Source: an uncultured Christensenella sp. (GTDB lineage: Bacteria; Bacillota; Clostridia; Christensenellales; Borkfalkiaceae). Taken from it: a DNA stretch of 64,000 nt. Under the pieces are notes generated by a model. That model was not told where the DNA came from. It searched no databases and saw nothing but the letters and a program-made list of their open reading frames with translations. The stretch is taken from NCBI GenBank assembly GCA_910577875.1, contig CAJTNY010000004.1, positions 28,786 to 92,785 of the forward strand. Reading direction: 5' to 3'. Shown here one piece after another: positions 1 through 11,500 of this stretch (position 1 is the first letter of the stretch; each line of letters begins with the position of its first letter). The translations under genes were made by a program, and so were the position numbers.

Positions 1-504
1 ACTTCCGAGCAGAACTCCTAAAAGAGTTTCGAGCAAAATGACTATAAAGCCTATCGTAAGCGAAATTCTTCCGCCGTACATTAGACGGGTCAACACGTCA
101 TAACCGTGTTCGTCTGTTCCGAGCCAGTGACTTGCAGACGGCGCGCCGTACGCTATGTAATCCAAAGCGTTTTCGTCAACCGTACCGCTGTAAGCGTAGT
201 AAAGTTCGCCGTCGACGACGTATTCTATCGTGTTAGGCGTAAAAACGTCGTAGCCGTGCGAATAATCTCTGACTGTTCCGCCGTCTCCGCCCCAAGGCGA
301 AATAAGCGGACCTATGAACGAGAAAGCAAATAAAAATATTATTATAGCTAAACCTATAATCGAAAGTTTGGAACGGAAAAAACGCTTTGCAACGGTTGCC
401 GCGGGCGACAGAACTTTAACTCTGTCCGTTAAATTTTCGCCGTGGAGATTATCATTGAAATTTTCGCTTCCGGAAACTTCTTCGGTCTTTATTTCTTCTT
501 CCAT
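1..504 (-). CDS. Oligopeptide ABC transporter permease, OppC/DppC type (partial)
   Basis: Inner permease subunit of a peptide/nickel-type ABC importer; only the first 168 residues are present because the gene leaves the window at base 1. An N-terminal cytoplasmic stretch rich in Glu is followed by a first membrane segment (about residues 43-65), a long extracellular loop, then the family signature with HWLGTDEHGYDVLTR and YGGRISLTIG, matching the HPxGTDxxGRDVLSRLxYGxRxSL pattern of OppC proteins. The ATG at 504 has GGAGGAG five bases upstream. It follows the OppB gene by 9 bases, so the two are one operon with the binding protein upstream. ATP-binding subunits should lie beyond the left edge. 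Confidence 0.93.
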   Translation of the reverse strand, partial: MEEEIKTEEVSGSENFNDNLHGENLTDRVKVLSPAATVAKRFFRSKLSIIGLAIIIFLFAFSFIGPLISPWGGDGGTVRDYSHGYDVFTPNTIEYVVDGELYYAYSGTVDENALDYIAYGAPSASHWLGTDEHGYDVLTRLMYGGRISLTIGFIVILLETLLGVLLGS

Positions 505-513
505 AATCTCCTC

Positions 514-1515
514 CTATTTGACGAGTTTGACTCTCGGGTCAACTACCGCATACATTATATCCGCAAGCAATGTACCCAGAACCGTTAAAAGCGCAAGGAA
601 CATATTATAACCCATTATCAGGTTAATATCCCCGTTGGAGAGCGCTTTATACGCCGCGTTTCCGATTCCTTCGATATTGAATATCGTTTCGGTTATCATC
701 GCTCCGCCGAAAAGCGTCGGCAACGTAAAAGAAAGCGTCGTTATCAAAGGAATAAGCGTGTTTCTGAATACGTGCTTGTATATGACTTTTCCGTTTGAAA
801 GTCCTTTTGCACGCGCCGTTCTTATGTAGTCCGCGTTCAGAACTTCTAAAGTATTCGTTCTAGTATATCTCATAAGCGCGCCCATATCTATGACTACCAT
901 AACAAGTATAGGCAGAATCAAATGCCATAAAATATCTCCGAACCTTACGAACCAGCTCGCGTCCTTGGGGATATTCAAAGATTCGAGACCGCTCATAGGG
1001 TCAAACCAGCCGAGATCGACGGCAAACCATTTAATAAGCATATTGCCGAGGAAGAACGACGGGAACGAGATACCTATCATACAAAGGAAAGTTACGGTAT
1101 AGTCAAGCTTGCCGTACTGATTGCACGCACATTTAATTCCCAGCGGAATAGCTATGATAAGCTCTATGATAAGCGAAACGAACGCTATTGCGAACGAAAT
1201 ACCCATTTTATTACCGATAACTTCCGTTACCGGCGCGTTTTCAATGAACGCTTTACCGAGATTGCCTTTGAGGAAATTTGAGAGCCAGTTCCAATACCCT
1301 TTTAAAATACCGAGGAAGCTGTTATCGTCAAGTCCGTAAAGCGCTAAAAGATTGTTGTAATCTTCGTCTGTAAGTCCAGAGTTCTGCCTTAAAGCCGCGA
1401 ACTTTTGTTCTACATAGTTCGAAGGCATGCATCTTACAAGGAAATACAGAATAACCGAAACGCCGAACAAAATAAGTATCGCCAGCAGTATTCTTTTGAT
1501 TATATATTTGACCAT
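514..1515 (-). CDS. Oligopeptide ABC transporter permease, OppB/DppB type
   Basis: Membrane subunit that pairs with the OppC protein to form the peptide channel. The 333-residue length and about six membrane segments are typical. It opens with MVKYIIKRILLAILILFGVS, the usual first helix of DppB proteins, and carries the EAA-like region ADYIRTARAKGLSNGKVIYKH (residues about 228-248) that contacts the ATPase, followed by the HVFRNTLIPLIT motif. The stop codon is TAG, which matters for reading the in-frame TAG near base 41095. It lies 83 bases downstream of the binding-protein gene; a GC-rich hairpin sits in that gap. Confidence 0.95.
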   Translation of the reverse strand: MVKYIIKRILLAILILFGVSVILYFLVRCMPSNYVEQKFAALRQNSGLTDEDYNNLLALYGLDDNSFLGILKGYWNWLSNFLKGNLGKAFIENAPVTEVIGNKMGISFAIAFVSLIIELIIAIPLGIKCACNQYGKLDYTVTFLCMIGISFPSFFLGNMLIKWFAVDLGWFDPMSGLESLNIPKDASWFVRFGDILWHLILPILVMVVIDMGALMRYTRTNTLEVLNADYIRTARAKGLSNGKVIYKHVFRNTLIPLITTLSFTLPTLFGGAMITETIFNIEGIGNAAYKALSNGDINLIMGYNMFLALLTVLGTLLADIMYAVVDPRVKLVK

Positions 1516-1542
1516 ATATTACCTTAATCGTTTTTTTTACCG

Positions 1543-1574
1543 TCCGCGCCCTCCCTTTCCGGCAAAGGCGCGGA
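1543..1574 (-). other. Intercistronic hairpin between binding-protein and permease genes
   Basis: An inverted repeat (TCCGCGCC / GGCGCGGA, 16-base loop) lies between the oligopeptide-binding protein gene and oppB. It has no T-tract on the minus strand, so it is not a classic terminator. Such hairpins often protect the upstream message and let the binding protein be made in excess over the permeases; that role is inferred. Confidence 0.5.
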
Positions 1575-1598
1575 GGTATAATTTTGTTTTAGTGTAAA

Positions 1599-4289
1599 TT
1601 AAACGTAATCAATTTCCCAGATTTTATCGAAAAGTCCCATATTGAATGAAGGATTTTTAACGAGCGAATTCGCGTCTATAACGGTCTTGTTGTAAACGCA
1701 CATATCGTTACGCTGATAAGTAGGGAATTCTACCGCAAGGTCCATTATAAGGTCAAGACATTCTTTGTATATCTCTGCACGTCTGTTTCTCGAAGTAGTC
1801 GCTCTGCCTTCTTCTATCTTATCGCTGAGCATTCCCTCTCCCGCTATGATGTTATATTCGTAACTCCACTTTGTTGAGTCGTTAAGAATATTCTTATAGT
1901 TCCAGTTAAGAACGCTGGTTGCGCCACTGTCTTTATGATAAACCTGATAAGGGTCGGGGTCGATTGCCGAGGACCAAGCAGCAGCCCATACAGCAAGATT
2001 GCCCGTTGCAAGGTCTTTAAGAGCGTTAGCTGCTTTATTTACGTTAATTTCGAAACCTAATGCGTTAAGGTCGTCACGAGCTTTAAGGAACATTCTATAT
2101 GCGGGGTGGTTTGTCGTGTCGCCCGCGATTATAAACGAAAATTTCAAAGTAGTTCCTAACTTTGCGTTCGCCATATTCCTTTTTTCTTCTGTCTTGGTAT
2201 AAATACCGTTTTTGAGTGTATAGCCCGCAGACTCGACGAGGTCTCTTATTTCTTGTTCGTTTTGATAATACGCTACTTTGTCATATTCCTGATTTATAGC
2301 GTCTTCGGGACCGGTATTCTCATATACCCAGGAAGTTTTTGTCATAGGTCTGCGTATAACCGAAGCCAGATCGGAACCGAAGTAGGTAATGGTAAGGTTT
2401 GCATCCATCGCCTTCATTATAGCCTGTCTGACAGGATATTCGGGTACGAATTTGGGGTTGATGCCTACGTAACCGTAACCGCCTGTGGGATAATGTTCTT
2501 CTTCCAATATGCTTTTGTTGTTATCAAGCGTCTGCATATTCGTAAAAGTCGCGCTCGGCATACCGAAATCTATCGACTGTGTAGTAAGGTCTGACATAAT
2601 CTGGTCGTCGGATGCAACCTTGTAGTCGACGTATTTTATTTTAGCGTTGTTTATTCCAGTACCTAACGTTTCGAAATTTGGATTGCGTACGAAATGCACG
2701 ACGGAATTGCTGTAAAAATCGCTCTTCTTGTCGGTTACGTTTCCGCTTCCGTTTGCCGCCGCATATGGACCGGCTCCGACAGGAACACCGACTCTCGAAG
2801 AATCCTGCAACATATCCATAAATTTAGGTTCACCCACCTCGACGCCGAAACAGTAATTACCCTTTTCGTCGGGAGTTTTATAATATTTATGAGCGTCCGC
2901 TACGTAGTCTTTACCTTCCCACGTTCCCGAATAATAGTGCAAAGGAGCGACCGCAAACGAGAAGTTGTAGATAGCTTTGGGGTCTACGCCGTTGATAACG
3001 ATTTTAAGAACGGAATATTCCGCATCGGTAAAAGTTTCTCCGATTTCGCCGTTAAAGTTGGCAAGCTGTGAACCCGAACGCGATTCCGCTGATATACCGC
3101 TTATTTTACTTACGCCTTTACCGTCGTCTTTCTGCTGTTTAAAATAAATCGCGCGCTGTTCGTTAGTGAACTGTTCGAGTATCGTAGTAGCAGTCTTGAA
3201 ATACGTAAGAACGTCTGCAAGCTCGGTCTGAGGAGTGTAATTGCTGCACGCAACGTAAGCATTGTAAACGAGTTCTATCGATGTTTTTCTGATCTCTTCC
3301 TCGTCGCTACCCGCTTTCGCTATCTCATCGATAAAGTGCTGAGCTGCACACTCGCCCACAATACCGCCAGACGAATTGCCCGCCTGCCAAGGGTCGAGCG
3401 TCGTATAATATCTTCCTTCTTCGTCCTCGATTTTGGACTGTGAGCCGTTAGCGTTTAACTGATATTGGTCGGCTATAAGACCTTCGCTGTAAAGGAACGC
3501 CTGCCAAGCCGCCGTAAAACGGTTGGTATCTTTATAGGTTTCCTTCCATGACGAATAAATATCGTTCCAGTCGGAAGTAATTTCGTCTCTGAAAGCGTCC
3601 TGAACGGCTTTGAGGTCAGACGCAGCCTGTTTATCATTATTGAAATCGATAGCGTGTTCTTTGTCACCGGTAGACCAGTTTACGAGTTTATTGATTCTGT
3701 CGCGTGCTTCGCCTCTGAACCTTGCGTCCGTATCCTTATCCGAATCGTCGGTGATTGTCAAATCCTGTGCACGGTATGCTTTCAGTCCCTGAATATCGGT
3801 TGAATAAATTGTGGACGAACCCGTGTACGCAGGGTCGAGATAAACATAGAGGTTAAAGAGAACGTCTACAATAGAAAGTTCCTTCCCGTCGCTGAATTTA
3901 ATTCCGTTTTTTATAACGAATTCGTATTCGGTTCTTCCGATACCTTCATCGCTTGTATCGTCTTTAACTACTTCGTTTTCGTTGTTATACTTGGTTTCCT
4001 TATAGTCAAGCACTGCGGTAGGTTGGTTCTGTCCGCCTACAAGCTTTCCAGTTTCGTCGGTAATGAGCATTGCAATCTGGGTATTGGACACCATACTGCC
4101 GTCGTTCTGAGCCGTGTAAAAGAACGGATTGAAGTTACCGTCAAGCGCGCCCGTGGCAAGTTTTAACGCACGCGTTTCCGTATCGTGGGCTTTAGTCTTG
4201 TCTTTGTTACAGCCATTACAGCCCGCTGCACCCAGAAGCATTGTTCCGCAAACTCCCGCTATGAGTAAGCTTTTTAGATATTTGTTCAT
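1599..4289 (-). CDS. Oligopeptide-binding lipoprotein (SBP family 5), unusually long
   Basis: Extracellular solute-binding lipoprotein that should deliver peptides to the downstream OppBC permeases. The signal peptide ends in the lipobox LLGAAGC, followed by a second Cys two residues later (CNGC). SBP_bac_5 features are visible: a ligand-lobe start near IKNGIKFSDGKELSIVDVLF, a central YGYVGINPKF region, and a C-terminal AAAWSSAIDPDPYQVYHKDS segment. At 896 residues it is about 350 longer than usual OppA proteins. The extra length lies mainly in residues 150-420 as a polar, helix-rich insertion just after the first SBP strand region. Start ATG at 4289 has AGGAGG upstream; it is 17 bases downstream of the 4307-5563 lipoprotein gene. 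Confidence 0.9.
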   Translation of the reverse strand: MNKYLKSLLIAGVCGTMLLGAAGCNGCNKDKTKAHDTETRALKLATGALDGNFNPFFYTAQNDGSMVSNTQIAMLITDETGKLVGGQNQPTAVLDYKETKYNNENEVVKDDTSDEGIGRTEYEFVIKNGIKFSDGKELSIVDVLFNLYVYLDPAYTGSSTIYSTDIQGLKAYRAQDLTITDDSDKDTDARFRGEARDRINKLVNWSTGDKEHAIDFNNDKQAASDLKAVQDAFRDEITSDWNDIYSSWKETYKDTNRFTAAWQAFLYSEGLIADQYQLNANGSQSKIEDEEGRYYTTLDPWQAGNSSGGIVGECAAQHFIDEIAKAGSDEEEIRKTSIELVYNAYVACSNYTPQTELADVLTYFKTATTILEQFTNEQRAIYFKQQKDDGKGVSKISGISAESRSGSQLANFNGEIGETFTDAEYSVLKIVINGVDPKAIYNFSFAVAPLHYYSGTWEGKDYVADAHKYYKTPDEKGNYCFGVEVGEPKFMDMLQDSSRVGVPVGAGPYAAANGSGNVTDKKSDFYSNSVVHFVRNPNFETLGTGINNAKIKYVDYKVASDDQIMSDLTTQSIDFGMPSATFTNMQTLDNNKSILEEEHYPTGGYGYVGINPKFVPEYPVRQAIMKAMDANLTITYFGSDLASVIRRPMTKTSWVYENTGPEDAINQEYDKVAYYQNEQEIRDLVESAGYTLKNGIYTKTEEKRNMANAKLGTTLKFSFIIAGDTTNHPAYRMFLKARDDLNALGFEINVNKAANALKDLATGNLAVWAAAWSSAIDPDPYQVYHKDSGATSVLNWNYKNILNDSTKWSYEYNIIAGEGMLSDKIEEGRATTSRNRRAEIYKECLDLIMDLAVEFPTYQRNDMCVYNKTVIDANSLVKNPSFNMGLFDKIWEIDYV

Positions 4290-4306
4290 TGAGTTTATTC
4301 CTCCTG

Positions 4307-5563
4307 TTATTTGCTGATGTTTACGGCAAGGTCTTTGCCGTTTATTTTAAGCGACGCATTGGATACGCTTATATCGCCCTTTTCCGCAATGTATTTATCG
4401 TCGGTATCGTATCCTCCGAACAGCCAGTTGTCTGTATTTTCATTCTGGATATTGAGTATAAGAGACCCCGTCGTCACAGACAGCGAAATATTTTCAAGTT
4501 TTAATCCGCTTATATCCGCACCATCGTTTCCGTGCATTACAAGATATAAACCGTTCAAATCGCTTTTTACCGTAGCACTCACTTCAACGTCTTTGAGAGT
4601 AAGATCCCTGATTCTTGCTCCTGCGGTAAATTTACCGAATATCGAGTAAGGTCCTCCGCTGATTCCCTCAGATTTGAATTTAATGTTTCTCAACGTTACA
4701 CCGTTACCTTCGATATTGATATTGAAATTATAAGAACTGAGCGCAATACTTCTGCCGCCGCAATCGATTTCGTTGTTTGCGTTAGTAGTAAACAAATAAT
4801 AGTTTCCGCCGTTCGAAGAGTTATTGAACATTGTAACTACGTTAGTTGAGTTTCTGACTACCGTCCACTTGCCTTCAAGATATTTAGCATAAACTTTTAC
4901 GTTTTCCGCGTCCGCCTCGACAGGCTTTTTAACGTTCGTAATAGGCTTGGTGCACTCTTTGTCAGAGTAGAAACTGAGGAAAGTTGCGTCCTTTGCCGCG
5001 ACTGCGTCTGTTTTTTCGCTCAAACCATAGCTCGAATCGCTTCCGAAGTTTACGGTTTTGAGTAAATCGCCGTTCTTATACACCGTTTCCCCGCTAGTTA
5101 TGTTAAAACCGTCCGTAACAAGGTAAACATCCAACGCGACTTTCGCGTTCCATTTGGCTCCGACGTATTTATGTTCGCCCGCGGCGATTTTCTCTTTTTC
5201 ACCGAGTTTTTTGGAAGTGAGAACAAGATGTCCGTTTTTATCGAGAACGGGATTACCTTCGCCGTCAAGCTGTCCGTAATACCACGCGTCAAAGTCGTAT
5301 AAACTGCGGTTCACGGAAAACTTTTTCTGCTGTGTACTGACTATATAGGAATCGGGTTTGTAATAGACGTCCATTACGGTCTTTGTATTATTTTCATTGA
5401 AAGTACCGCCGTTGCCGTAATACGTTACGCACTGATTCTCCGCGCCGTTTTCTTTAAGATAATCGCTTAAAGTACCTTCGCCCATACTGCAACCCGCAAT
5501 CAGCGCAACCGCCATACATACGATTAATAATATCGATAATTTTATGCGCGTCTTAATTTTCAT
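4307..5563 (-). CDS. Lipoprotein with InlB/Flg_new-like repeat and probable beta-helix end
   Basis: A 418-residue secreted lipoprotein with signal peptide and lipobox LIAGC. Residues about 45-230 resemble Listeria-Bacteroides (InlB B-repeat/Flg_new) modules: a VTYYGNGGTFNENN start, a DAWYYGQLDGEG segment and the KVYAKYLEGKWTV end pattern. Residues about 240-410 are Asn/Ser-rich short strands with TLRNIKFKS and IRDLTLKDVEVSA, which looks like a right-handed beta-helix. No catalytic motif is seen; an adhesion or binding role is likely. Its ATG overlaps the subtilisin stop by 11 bases, so the two genes are translationally coupled. Confidence 0.75.
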   Translation of the reverse strand: MKIKTRIKLSILLIVCMAVALIAGCSMGEGTLSDYLKENGAENQCVTYYGNGGTFNENNTKTVMDVYYKPDSYIVSTQQKKFSVNRSLYDFDAWYYGQLDGEGNPVLDKNGHLVLTSKKLGEKEKIAAGEHKYVGAKWNAKVALDVYLVTDGFNITSGETVYKNGDLLKTVNFGSDSSYGLSEKTDAVAAKDATFLSFYSDKECTKPITNVKKPVEADAENVKVYAKYLEGKWTVVRNSTNVVTMFNNSSNGGNYYLFTTNANNEIDCGGRSIALSSYNFNINIEGNGVTLRNIKFKSEGISGGPYSIFGKFTAGARIRDLTLKDVEVSATVKSDLNGLYLVMHGNDGADISGLKLENISLSVTTGSLILNIQNENTDNWLFGGYDTDDKYIAEKGDISVSNASLKINGKDLAVNISK

Positions 5564-8500
5564 CGGTATTCCTCTTTCTCTTTACTGTAGCGGAAACGGC
5601 AACTATGACTGAAACAATTCCGAGCGCCGCTATCGCCGAACCCGCTCCGCCGATTATCGTCTCCGACGAACAGCCGTTACAACCGGTCTTGGGAGGTTCC
5701 TCGTTTTTTATATCGGTATCTCCCGAAGTTACGACAATTCTTATTTGGAGTTTTTTGCCTTGATACTGAACCTGTACGTAAATATTTTCCGGAGCGAGAG
5801 GTACGTCGTAACCGGACACGAGCTTAACCTGGCTCATATCTGCCGTTTCGGTTGAATAATCGTCGTAATTCACGATTATTTTCAGACCCGACATATCGAA
5901 CATTTCTCCGGCTTTATATTCGGTCCTATGCGCACTGTCTTCCGCAATGGAAAGCGAGCTTATATTGATTTTTATACCGAAATATGTTTTGACGGATTTG
6001 AGTTCTTTTTCTATATCGAAAAGTTTTCTTAAATTGTCCGCGCCGAGATATTCGAGCTGTTTTTCGGATTTTATGGTGTTGTATACCGCGTGTGCGTTCT
6101 TGATTTTTTCCGAGAACTCGATAACATATGCAAGATTGTCATCTGTCTTATCAAGCTTCGTCCAGCCTGCGACTTCGTTTGCGGAAGGCAGACCTTCGAT
6201 TAAAGTTTTCAGTTCGCGCGTCGTATCGTTCATCAGTTCGCCGAGCAAAACCTTGGTTCCGAAATATTTGGAATAAACGTAATTGTCGTAACCTTTACCG
6301 TTCGTAGGATAACTGATTTTGAGTTTGCTGATTTCCCCGCCTCCGCCTATCGCAGACGGAGCGTATTTCGCGAATTCATCCTCGAAGTTAATATAAAGCA
6401 TTGTATAGCCCGCTTCGAACATCGCGTTGGTTTCGGCATTGACGTCAGTAAGCAGAACGGGCGCTTCGATACTCTCGAATACATATGAACTTATACCGCT
6501 CTTGTAGAATGCGCCGTTGCTTATGGTTTTTATGCTGTAAGGAAGTTTCATCTCATTTACAGCGCCTTTGACAAGTTCCGTAAACGCATATGCGCCAATC
6601 GAAACTGTTCCGTCTTTAACGCTGTATGTGCGGACGCCGTTCGATAATGCCGACAGCTTCGTCATAGGATACGCGCAAAGTTCGTAAGTTCCGCTATCTT
6701 TCGTTCCGCTGACTATGCGATAAAGAACTCCGTCTTCCGCAAAGAATTCCGTACTGCCCGCATCAACTTCGAATGCTTTTAAGTTCTTCGTATTAGCGAA
6801 CGCTCCTCCGCCGAAAACCGTAAGAGACACCGGTATTTTAACCGAAGAAACGTTTGTGCCGTAGAACGCGAACGCCCCGAGATTTTTAAGCCCGGATATA
6901 TCAGCACTGCCGAGCGCGGCGTTCTTGAACGAATAATCGCCAATATCGGTTACTCTGCCGAGCCCCGAAACTTTTGAAAGCTTCGCACAGTCTTTGAACG
7001 CGCTTGCACCGATTGCGGTTACGTTTTTGATATCGATATTTTCAAGAGAAACGCAGGCTTCGAACGCCGAAGCTCCAATTATCGTTACATTTTTAATATC
7101 AACGTTTTTAAGCGATGCTCCGCCCTCAAAAACGTAATCCGAAAGCAGAACTCTTCCTTCTTTGTCAGCCGCGAGTTCCGGAAGCGCGATACTTTCAAGC
7201 ACTTTACAGTTCTTAAACGCACTGCTGCCGAGATTAAGATAATTATTCTGATTACGCGTTCCGCTGAAACTTACCGATGCAAGATACGCGCAGTTTTCAA
7301 ACGCGCCGACACCTATTTGAGTTACGCTCGAAGGAACATCTAATTCTTTAAGCGACGACTGCGCAAAAGCGTAAGCCGCAATTTCGTTTAAACTTTCTGA
7401 TATGTCGATATATTCTACGGTAGAACGAGCGAACGCATATTCGCCTATTTTCTTTACGGATGCGGGAAGAACAAGCATGAAAGAGCTTACAAATCTGCTG
7501 TTCGCAAAAGCATAAGGCGCGATTTCTGTAGTACCTTCTCTTACGGCAAAAGACGAAGTAATCTGTGAAGGCGCTTGAACGAGTACGTTTCCGTTATAAT
7601 ACGCGCCGAAATAAACATCACCGTCATAATTTATCGGAGTATTTTCAAAGACTTTTATTCCGAAACTTTCAACTGCGTCTAAATCTATTTTAGAAAGTTT
7701 TGTACAGCCTGCGAAAGCCGAGTCGCCCAACGAATTTATTTTCTTGCCGTTGAAATCGGCTTCTTCAAGCGAAGTACAGCCGGAGAAAGCGCTCGCGCCT
7801 ACCGTATATTCGTCCGCAACTCTGATATTGCCGTCGGACACTCCGAACGTTACTTTTCTGAGTCCGACACAACCTGCGAAAGCTTCTTCTGAAACAACGT
7901 GACTGTTGATAACTGCTTCTTTCAACGCACCGCAACCTTTGAATATCGCTTCGCCAATCGAAGAATAATAAGCCGTCCTTATCGAAGTAAGCGAAGAACA
8001 ATCCATAAACACGCCGTATCCTGAATTATGCATTCCGGTGATGTCCGCGGTTTTCAGACTCGTACAGCCTGCAAACGCGTAATCGTTCATGGTGCCGATA
8101 TTTTCCATAGCGACGACCTCTTCGAGCGCGGTGCAGTTCATAAACGCGCGCGATGCGACGGTTATCGTCTTACAATTGGTTAAATCGAACTTTTTAAGAG
8201 AAGTGCAGCCCTTGAACGCGTCGCTCAATATAAGTGACAAATTCGAATTTGCGGGTTCCTGTTTTTCACGGCTTATAAAGTATACTTCTTCAAGCGACTT
8301 GCAGTTTAAGAAAGCTTTTTCGTTAATCTGTCTTACGGTTTCGGGTATAATCAATACTCTTATATTGTTGTTATCCTCAAACGCTTTTTCACCGATGTTG
8401 ATAATATTTTTATCGTCGGGAATTTCAAGAACCCCGTTATCTCCGCCTAAGCCGTTGTATTCGATTAGTGTATTATTCGATACCTTGAACGGGTCCTGAA

Positions 8501-11500
8501 CGCTTAGCGTTACGCTCGCCGTGTAAGCCGGCATTTCTTTACCGTCTTTGTCGAGCAATGTCGCCTCGATACGCGCGGTACCGCGCTTTTCGAGCGTTAA
8601 AACGTTGCCTTTCTGGTCTACCGTCGCAACTTCAGTGTTTGAAGATTTCCATTTCAGATTAAGCGAATAAGGGTAATACCAAGGGTCGGTCTTAATTTCG
8701 AGTTTTATATTTTTACCTGCGTTGACGTCGACCGTGCCGAAAGCTTTGACTAAGTTTTTATCGCTGTTTTCTATTACGTCGAACGAAATCGAAGGCAATG
8801 CGAGAGATAAGTCTTTGTCTACGACTTTGACTGTGACCGTACGGCGTACACCGCTTACGGGATTCGATACCGTCACGGTTGCGGTTCCTTCGGACATTCC
8901 GAATATTTCACCGTTGTTTACTTTAACAACGCGCTGGGGAACCGCGCTCCAAGTAAAGTTGGAAACGTTTGCATTTCCCTCGTAATCGAGAGCGATTTTA
9001 TAAGTTTCGTTTACTCCTATCGTTACTTCGGTGGGTCCGTCTATCTCGAACGTATCGGGAAGCGAGGAATTTTTCGAAGACGAGAACGAAATCGAATATA
9101 CCGAATGATTCAAAGCATAGTCGTCAAGCTGTACATATAATCTGTTCTGATATTTTTCGTAAAAATCGGTTATTTCTATCGAAACGGTCGTTGTACCGTT
9201 CTTGTTCGCGTTATAAACCGGAGTTATATATTCGGTCGCAAGATAAAGACTTGTGCTGTCAACGGCCTCGCCTGCGGAATATTCTTTGTCCGAATAACAG
9301 AGAAGTACCGACTGCGCATAGTGGTTATCGTAAACGTCAAGATCGAGATAAACTTTCTGTTTTTCCTTGTTGTTTTCTTTGTAATCGTAATATCTGATAC
9401 GCGAACCGACTAGTATCGGAGCTTCGTAATCGACGTAGAAAGTCATAGTAAACTCGTTGTCTTTTTGAACTCCGAGTGTTTCCTCCTCCGCATCGAAATA
9501 GAAGTGGAAATTAAGTCTGTATTTGCCGTTGTTGGAAAGTCCGAGCTCTTCCGGACTGAGTTCGAGTTTTACGTTTGCGGGAACGGTTCCGCCGCCGCCC
9601 GCGTACGCTTTTGAAATTCTGTAAAGGCGGTCTTTCATAATAAGTTCGCCCGTATTCTCGTCATATAAATCGTATGTGACAAGTTCGGCGTTTCTTAAAA
9701 GTCCTGTATAAAGAGCCTTTATAGAAGTGGTTGTCATATAGTTGTTATTTGCGTCGTCACCGTAATAAACGTTATAGCAAGAAACAGCCGTATGCTCCTC
9801 TTCCACGTAAATCTGGTCAGCGTTTTCGTCTTGAAGATACGTGAAAGCGCCGAGAGGCACTGTATATTCATTATTAAAATAACTTGCGTAAGCCTGCGTT
9901 GCCCATACCTGTTCCTTGGGTCTGGTTTCATCAGTATATGAAGGGTCTTTTTGGAATTCCGCAATCTCGAACGCATTATAGTCGAGCATAGGCGCAGACT
10001 TCCAGTCGCCGTAGAAACCCATAAACGGAAGCGTCAAATCACACTGCACACTCTTATCTTCCGATACGAGCTTGACAAAACCTTCAACGTACATACCGTT
10101 TTTAAAAGTATTATCCAAATATTCTTTTTCTTCCGCCGAAAGAGTGAGTTTAACCTGAATTTTAACCGAACCGCCCGCGTCGACGCTTATAGTATCGTTT
10201 TCACTTATCTTTTTGCCGTCAACCGTCCATTCTGCGGGAATACCGTTGAGATATTTTGCCTTTTCCGCAACGGAGAAACCGTCCGGAGAAAGTTGTTCGG
10301 TCATAAATATAGTCTGCGGTCTGAAATTAAGTTTTTCTGCGCCGAATTCGTTTTTAACATAGAACGATACGTTATATACACCGTTCTTTGCAGGGTCGTC
10401 GCCGAGTTCGAACTTAGGTCTGCCGTCCTCGACATAGAAACGGTCTTTATGCACTCCGCCTATCGTATACTCGGTTTCGGATTCAACGGTATAAAGGTAT
10501 GCTTTCGTCGAGAATACGTTGTCCAAAGTCGCAAGTCCTGCGCCCTGTTTTCTCGGAGAACAAGCCAGACCTTCCTGGTCGTAAACCGTGATTGCTGTAC
10601 TCATTATGATTTGATTTACACGCTGGTTGAGAAGCTGAGCATTCCAATCGGGGTGTTCTTTTTTAAGCTTACCGCGAAGAAGCGCCGTAAATCCCGCGAG
10701 GTTGGGCGTAGCCATAGACGTACCGCTCATTTCGTCGTAACCGCCCGAAACAGCAGACGTTATTTCTCCGCCGTGCGCGGTTATCTCGGGTTTTATTTTT
10801 AAGTCGGAAGTCGTTCCCCACGAAGAATAATCGTTCATAAAGGGACCTGCGTTATAACTTCTGTTGATTTCGATTCTGCCCGTTATTAGCTTGCGTCCGT
10901 TCTCGTATCTGTTAACGAGAGCATTTCCCGCATCGAGCGAAACAGATACCGCAGGAATAGGTTCGTCGAGGTCGCCGAGCGTCATACCTATCGTTCCGGC
11001 GACATTGTTATAAATTATAGCCGCGTCCGCGCCCATATTTTTTGCAATTTCGACTTTATCTTTAAACGTATTGCCGCCGCGCTTTATAACCGCGATGACT
11101 TTTTCACCGTCGTTTTTATTGGCAATCTCGGCTTTGATAGTCGACGTGTAATCGGCAGTCTGTCCGATATTAGGAATAACTACATATTTGAAAATTTCAC
11201 TCTGTTTATAAATTTGAGTGCTTTCATCGTAAAGCATCTGCTTATTGAAATCGAATTTAACAGAGTTTGCGTCGCTCGATTCGGTATAATATATTACCGA
11301 TTGGTCGTCGGTCCCGGGATTGGAAAGCATAAACGGAGAAAGCTGACCGTTGATACTCGCAACGGACATTGCACCGTTGAAAGTCGAAGGCGAACCTACC
11401 GTACCCGAATCGGGGTTTGAAGCAAGGTTTGTACCGAAAGCGCTGCCGTAACCAGAGCTGAAATCGTTGCTCGCCGCACACATAAGACTTATGCCGGCTT

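Noticed and set aside
1543..1574. Rho-independent terminator inside the opp operon
   Set aside because: The hairpin is followed by A's, not T's, on the transcribed strand.
9951..10802. A 283-codon open frame on the plus strand inside the subtilisin gene
   Set aside because: It is antisense to a certain coding region, is Arg/Phe-rich and has no ribosome site or homology.
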